DNA from: Albibacterium bauzanense
GTDB taxonomy: Bacteria > Bacteroidota > Bacteroidia > Sphingobacteriales > Sphingobacteriaceae
Direction of reading: 5' to 3'
DNA length: 64,000 bases
Assembly (NCBI RefSeq): GCF_004339765.1
Contig: NZ_SMGO01000003.1
Span: 372,001-436,000, forward strand
A model generated the notes under the pieces. That model was given only the letters and a program-made list of their open reading frames with translations, did not search any database and had not been told where the DNA came from. The translations under genes and the position numbers were made by a program. Position 1 is the first letter of the stretch, and the number at the start of each line of letters is the position of its first letter. This document shows positions 60,923 to 64,000 of the stretch, piece after piece.

Positions 60923-62833
60923 TTAGTCCACTTTCTTATTCTGAATTCTTACTGCATTTAAAATTGCCACTAAAGCTACTCCAACATCAGCAATCACCGC
61001 CTCCCATAAGGAAGCCACGCCGCCAGCTCCTAAAGCAAGGACAATAATCTTAACGGTCATTGCAAGGATAATGTTTTGCCAGACGATATGCCTAGTTATT
61101 TTACCAATCCTAATTGCTGCTGCTATTTTTGTAGGCTGATCGTTTTGAATGACCACATCCGCTGTTTCTATTGTCGCATCGCTACCTAACCCTCCCATAG
61201 CGATACCAACATCGGCCAAAGCGATGACGGGTGCATCATTTATCCCATCACCTACAAAAGCTAATTTATCAATTGAACTCCTTAGCGCTTCCACCCTTTC
61301 AACTTTTCCATCAGGTAACAGACTTCCGTAAGCTTCGTCAATACCTAATGTACGGGCTACCTGATCAACAACCGTCTGCTTATCACCTGATAGCATTATT
61401 GTTTTGATTCCCATGCGATGCAAATCACTAATTGCTTTTTGAGCGTCCTCTTTGATTTCATCTGCAATGGTGATATAACCAACATATTCTTTATCAATTG
61501 ATAGCACTACAATTGTGTCAACGATTTGCTCTACTTCTTTCGGATAAGGGATGTTGAATTTTTTCAATAGTTTCACATTTCCTGCCAGCACATCTTTTCC
61601 ATCGATAAGCCCTTTTAGTCCATGTCCTGCAACTTCCTCAATATTATCGGCTTTAAGATCTTCATAACCGTCATGAGCATATTCAGTCACCGCTTTTGCA
61701 ATTGGGTGGGTTGAATATTTTTCTATTGCAGCTGCGATTTTTATTAATCTATCTTTTTCGATGCCAATAGCAACCACTTCTTTTACTTTAAACACTCCTT
61801 TGGTTAAGGTTCCTGTTTTGTCCATAACGACCGTTTTAACTTGAGTCATTACGTCCAGAAAGTTCCCACCTTTAAACAAAATTCCTGTTTTAGAGGCAAG
61901 TCCAATCCCGCCGAAATATCCTAAGGGTATAGAAACTACCAATGCACATGGACAACTGATCACTAGAAAAACAAGCGATCGATATACCCACTCTTGAAAT
62001 ACATAATCGCTTACGAAGAAGTAAGGAATTATGACCAAGGCAACTGCAAGAAAAAATACGATCGGAGTATAAATTTTCGCAAATCGGGAAATGAAGAGCT
62101 GCGTTTGCGATTTTCGGGATGTGGCATCTTGCACCATTTCCAAAATTTTGCTCAATTTACTGTCTTTGAACAATGCTTTAACTTTTACTTCCGCAGGAGT
62201 ATTCAGGTTAATCATACCAGCCAATACGTTTTCCCCTTCATAAAGCGTGTCCGGCTTGCTCTCTCCAGTAAGAGCAGCGGTATTGAAAGAGGCATTAGCC
62301 GATATTAATTCGCCATCCAGTGCTACTTTCTCACCGGGCTTTATTTGGATGCGCTCTCCAAGTTCTACATTCGAAGGATGAATCGTTTCTGCTTTACCGT
62401 TCCTTATGACCGTAACCTCATCCGGGCGGATGTCCAACAATGCCTTTATATTTCCTTTGGCTTTTTGCACAGCTGAATCTTGAAACCATTCGCCGATTTG
62501 GTAGAATACCATCACAGCGACCCCTTCTTCATATGAGCCGATCAAAAAAGCCCCAATCGTTGCCACGCTCATCAGCACAAACTCATTAAAAAAATCACCT
62601 CGCTTTGACTTTCTCCAAGCAAGGTCTAATACATTTTTACCTGCTAACCAATAGGCAATCAGGTTAACAATCAACAAGGGGATGGAGGGCAATTTATATT
62701 CAAACCCATACTGTCCTACCAATAAAATTACCAAGATGGCCAATGCCGTCAATAAATTTACATGGGCTTTCCATCCTGATTTTTCGACCGAATGGTCATG
62801 TACGTCTTCTACTGTTTGCTCAGTTGTTTCCAT
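60923..62833 (-). CDS. Heavy-metal P1B-type ATPase (Zn/Cd/Co-like)
   Basis: A 636-residue P1B ATPase. Membrane helices bracket the TGES actuator motif (189-192), the metal-binding membrane motif SCPCALV (C294, C296) and the phosphorylation motif DKTGTLTKG (D338). There is no N-terminal CxxC metal-binding domain; the start is His/Glu-rich (HDHSVEK). The CPC motif and C-terminal helices match Zn/Cd/Pb exporters (ZntA/CadA). It is downstream of an RND adaptor gene by 10 bp, forming a metal-resistance cargo unit. Confidence 0.9.
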   Translation of the reverse strand: METTEQTVEDVHDHSVEKSGWKAHVNLLTALAILVILLVGQYGFEYKLPSIPLLIVNLIAYWLAGKNVLDLAWRKSKRGDFFNEFVLMSVATIGAFLIGSYEEGVAVMVFYQIGEWFQDSAVQKAKGNIKALLDIRPDEVTVIRNGKAETIHPSNVELGERIQIKPGEKVALDGELISANASFNTAALTGESKPDTLYEGENVLAGMINLNTPAEVKVKALFKDSKLSKILEMVQDATSRKSQTQLFISRFAKIYTPIVFFLAVALVIIPYFFVSDYVFQEWVYRSLVFLVISCPCALVVSIPLGYFGGIGLASKTGILFKGGNFLDVMTQVKTVVMDKTGTLTKGVFKVKEVVAIGIEKDRLIKIAAAIEKYSTHPIAKAVTEYAHDGYEDLKADNIEEVAGHGLKGLIDGKDVLAGNVKLLKKFNIPYPKEVEQIVDTIVVLSIDKEYVGYITIADEIKEDAQKAISDLHRMGIKTIMLSGDKQTVVDQVARTLGIDEAYGSLLPDGKVERVEALRSSIDKLAFVGDGINDAPVIALADVGIAMGGLGSDATIETADVVIQNDQPTKIAAAIRIGKITRHIVWQNIILAMTVKIIVLALGAGGVASLWEAVIADVGVALVAILNAVRIQNKKVD

Positions 62834-62843
62834 GGTTTCTCTT

Positions 62844-64000
62844 TTAATGTCCGTGGCTATCTCCTGTGTCCATCATTTTCGCTAAAATGAAAAAGGCGCC
62901 TTTGTTCGCGATCTTGGCGTTTTTATCAATCTCTTGAACAGGGGTTATTTGGGTGTACCCCACATCGGATTTTGTAGTGATAACCGGTACCCGTATAAAG
63001 GTGATTCCCTGATGTTCGTCCTCAACCAAATCATTCTTGGATTCGTCCTCATGATCCTGTACGATGAAGATATAATCTTTTCCATCTTGGTTCACAACCG
63101 CCTCAGTTGGGACTGCATCAACGGTGGATTTATCAAAGCCTACATTCGCTATTATATTCATCCCATCAATTAAACCAACTTTCCCACCTGTAACTTCGGC
63201 ATGCACAATGATGGTTTTGCTGTTGTCTTCAAAGGAAGAACCAGTGGAGAAAATACGGGCAGAATACCGCTTTTCCTGATTATTGGTCAAGTAAAAATCA
63301 AGGTCTTGCCCAACTTTAAAACGTGGAAGATCTTTTTCATACACATGTAAATCAACATGAATCTTACTGTTATCGATGATCTCGGCAATTGGGGTACTTG
63401 TATCTACATAACTGCCTATCTGTACCAAAGAATTACTTAAAACGCCGCTTATTGGAGCCAATACATATAAACTTGTAACGAGGTTTCCATTGCTTATGTC
63501 AGAAGTGTTTATTCCCATCATCTGCAACTGCTGTTTCAGGGATGCTTTTCGGGTGCTTAATGCGCGAAACTCAGTTTCTGCACGTTGAAGATTCTTTAGG
63601 GCACCCGCTTTTCCTTCATAGAGTTCTTTTTGTCTTCTATATTCCGTTTCGGCTAGGGTGCTTTCGGTAGTCAGATTGAGGTAATCTTCCTGCATCTTTA
63701 TGTAATCCGCATTCGTGATGGATGCGATCCGTTGTCCTTTTTTAACAGCACTCCCGGGCTGGATGTAAATCTCCTTTATTATACCGGGATAAAGGGTCGT
63801 TGCGTTTGCCTTGTTCTGATTGGGCACACTTAATTCCCCGTTAATCTTTAAGCCGTCCGATAATGATTTTTGTTCAATTTGACCCAGCTGAATACCAACT
63901 GCCTTTATTTGCTCATCGGTTAGAAAAACAGAATTCGGAATCTCTTCATGGTCTTCAATCGGATTCTCTTCGTTCCTGTTGTTGGGTTGTTCGTTCCGGC
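62844..64000 (-). CDS. RND efflux periplasmic adaptor, N-terminus beyond window
   Basis: The frame stays open from 64000 to the stop at 62844, so the gene begins to the right of the window; an internal GTG at 63827 is not the start. Segments seen are LTDEQIKAVGIQLGQIE, the lipoyl/barrel YPGIIKEIYIQPGSAVKKGQRIASI, a helical hairpin, and ENSKTIIV-like beta-barrel parts ending in a His-rich tail DTGDSHGH. This is a CusB/CzcB-type metal efflux adaptor. Its partner RND pump would lie upstream, outside the window. Confidence 0.88.
   Translation of the reverse strand, partial: RNEQPNNRNEENPIEDHEEIPNSVFLTDEQIKAVGIQLGQIEQKSLSDGLKINGELSVPNQNKANATTLYPGIIKEIYIQPGSAVKKGQRIASITNADYIKMQEDYLNLTTESTLAETEYRRQKELYEGKAGALKNLQRAETEFRALSTRKASLKQQLQMMGINTSDISNGNLVTSLYVLAPISGVLSNSLVQIGSYVDTSTPIAEIIDNSKIHVDLHVYEKDLPRFKVGQDLDFYLTNNQEKRYSARIFSTGSSFEDNSKTIIVHAEVTGGKVGLIDGMNIIANVGFDKSTVDAVPTEAVVNQDGKDYIFIVQDHEDESKNDLVEDEHQGITFIRVPVITTKSDVGYTQITPVQEIDKNAKIANKGAFFILAKMMDTGDSHGH

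Larger units (their letters stand above)
29431..64000. mobile_element. Integrative and conjugative element, CTnDOT-like transfer system, right end outside window
   Basis: From the tRNA-Pro fragment rightward the window contains a nearly complete Bacteroidota conjugation system (TraE, F, G, three TraI-like, J, K, L, M, N), RteC, a MobC/MobP/coupling-protein block, an excisionase-like HTH and RadC, interleaved with defence-like, unknown and metal-efflux cargo. No integrase, ParA-like TraA, or TraO/P/Q is seen; these may lie to the right or be lacking. The left boundary is inferred from the attachment-site scar. The right boundary is beyond the window, so total size is unknown. Confidence 0.7.

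Noticed and set aside
29431-64000. CRISPR arrays, insertion sequences, restriction-modification genes or an integrase inside the ICE part
   Set aside because: No regularly spaced repeats, transposase, methyltransferase or tyrosine/serine recombinase could be seen on either strand.

Overview
The window comes from a Bacteroidota chromosome, most likely a Sphingobacteriaceae relative (Sphingobacterium/Pedobacter type). The evidence is AT-rich DNA, several TAnnTTTG promoter -7 boxes, DUF4625 lipoproteins, Bacteroidota-type FtsX permeases, a secreted GH2/CE15/aldose-epimerase sugar cluster, and a CTnDOT-like tra set (TraE, F, G, I, J, K, L, M, N, plus RteC). The genus is an inference.

Left part, 1-29430: host chromosome. 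It holds a truncated SulP transporter, a zinc alcohol dehydrogenase, a secreted FAD oxidoreductase, glucokinase, a MacB/FtsX permease, and a three-gene carbohydrate operon (aldose-1-epimerase lipoprotein, GH2, CE15-type esterase). Next comes a putative zinc-homeostasis block: a Fur/Zur regulator, two DUF4625 lipoproteins, a ZnuD-like TonB receptor, a His/Cys-rich membrane protein and a MerC protein. A large palindrome overlaps the promoter of that run. After it lie an ArsR-SRPBCC-DinB operon with operator-like repeats, an AraC regulator, a DUF389 protein, an MGT-type glycosyltransferase and an 854-residue TPR protein.

Boundary: 29431-29445 matches the 3' end of a Bacteroidota tRNA-Pro on the minus strand, followed by a rho-independent terminator, but the rest of the tRNA is absent. 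This is the expected footprint of an element inserted in a tRNA 3' end, so everything from 29431 to the right edge is read as one integrative and conjugative element (ICE). Its integrase and other end lie outside the window.

ICE part, 29431-64000: next to the boundary lie defence-like genes: a 1304-residue YobI-type membrane NTPase, a decayed DUF4391 remnant, and an AlbA_2 plus Abi_C pair. They are followed by RadC and a DUF4160 protein. The tra operon runs leftward from 48875 to 38569 and contains three tandem TraI paralogues and an unusually short TraN. Between tra and mob are accessory genes: two abutting tail-to-tail genes that both carry RNxxxH HEPN motifs, rteC, a membrane protein of unknown function, and a LuxR/GNAT pair. 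The mob block (excisionase-like HTH, a small protein, MobC, MobP-like relaxase, VirD4-like coupling protein) follows, with a candidate oriT. The right edge carries metal-efflux cargo (Zn/Cd P-type ATPase and an RND adaptor). A 33-bp hairpin element with identical flanks and arms but a different loop lies just upstream of both the tra and mob operons, and an RBS-sequestering hairpin precedes the first tra gene. Both suggest shared, RNA- or protein-mediated control of transfer.
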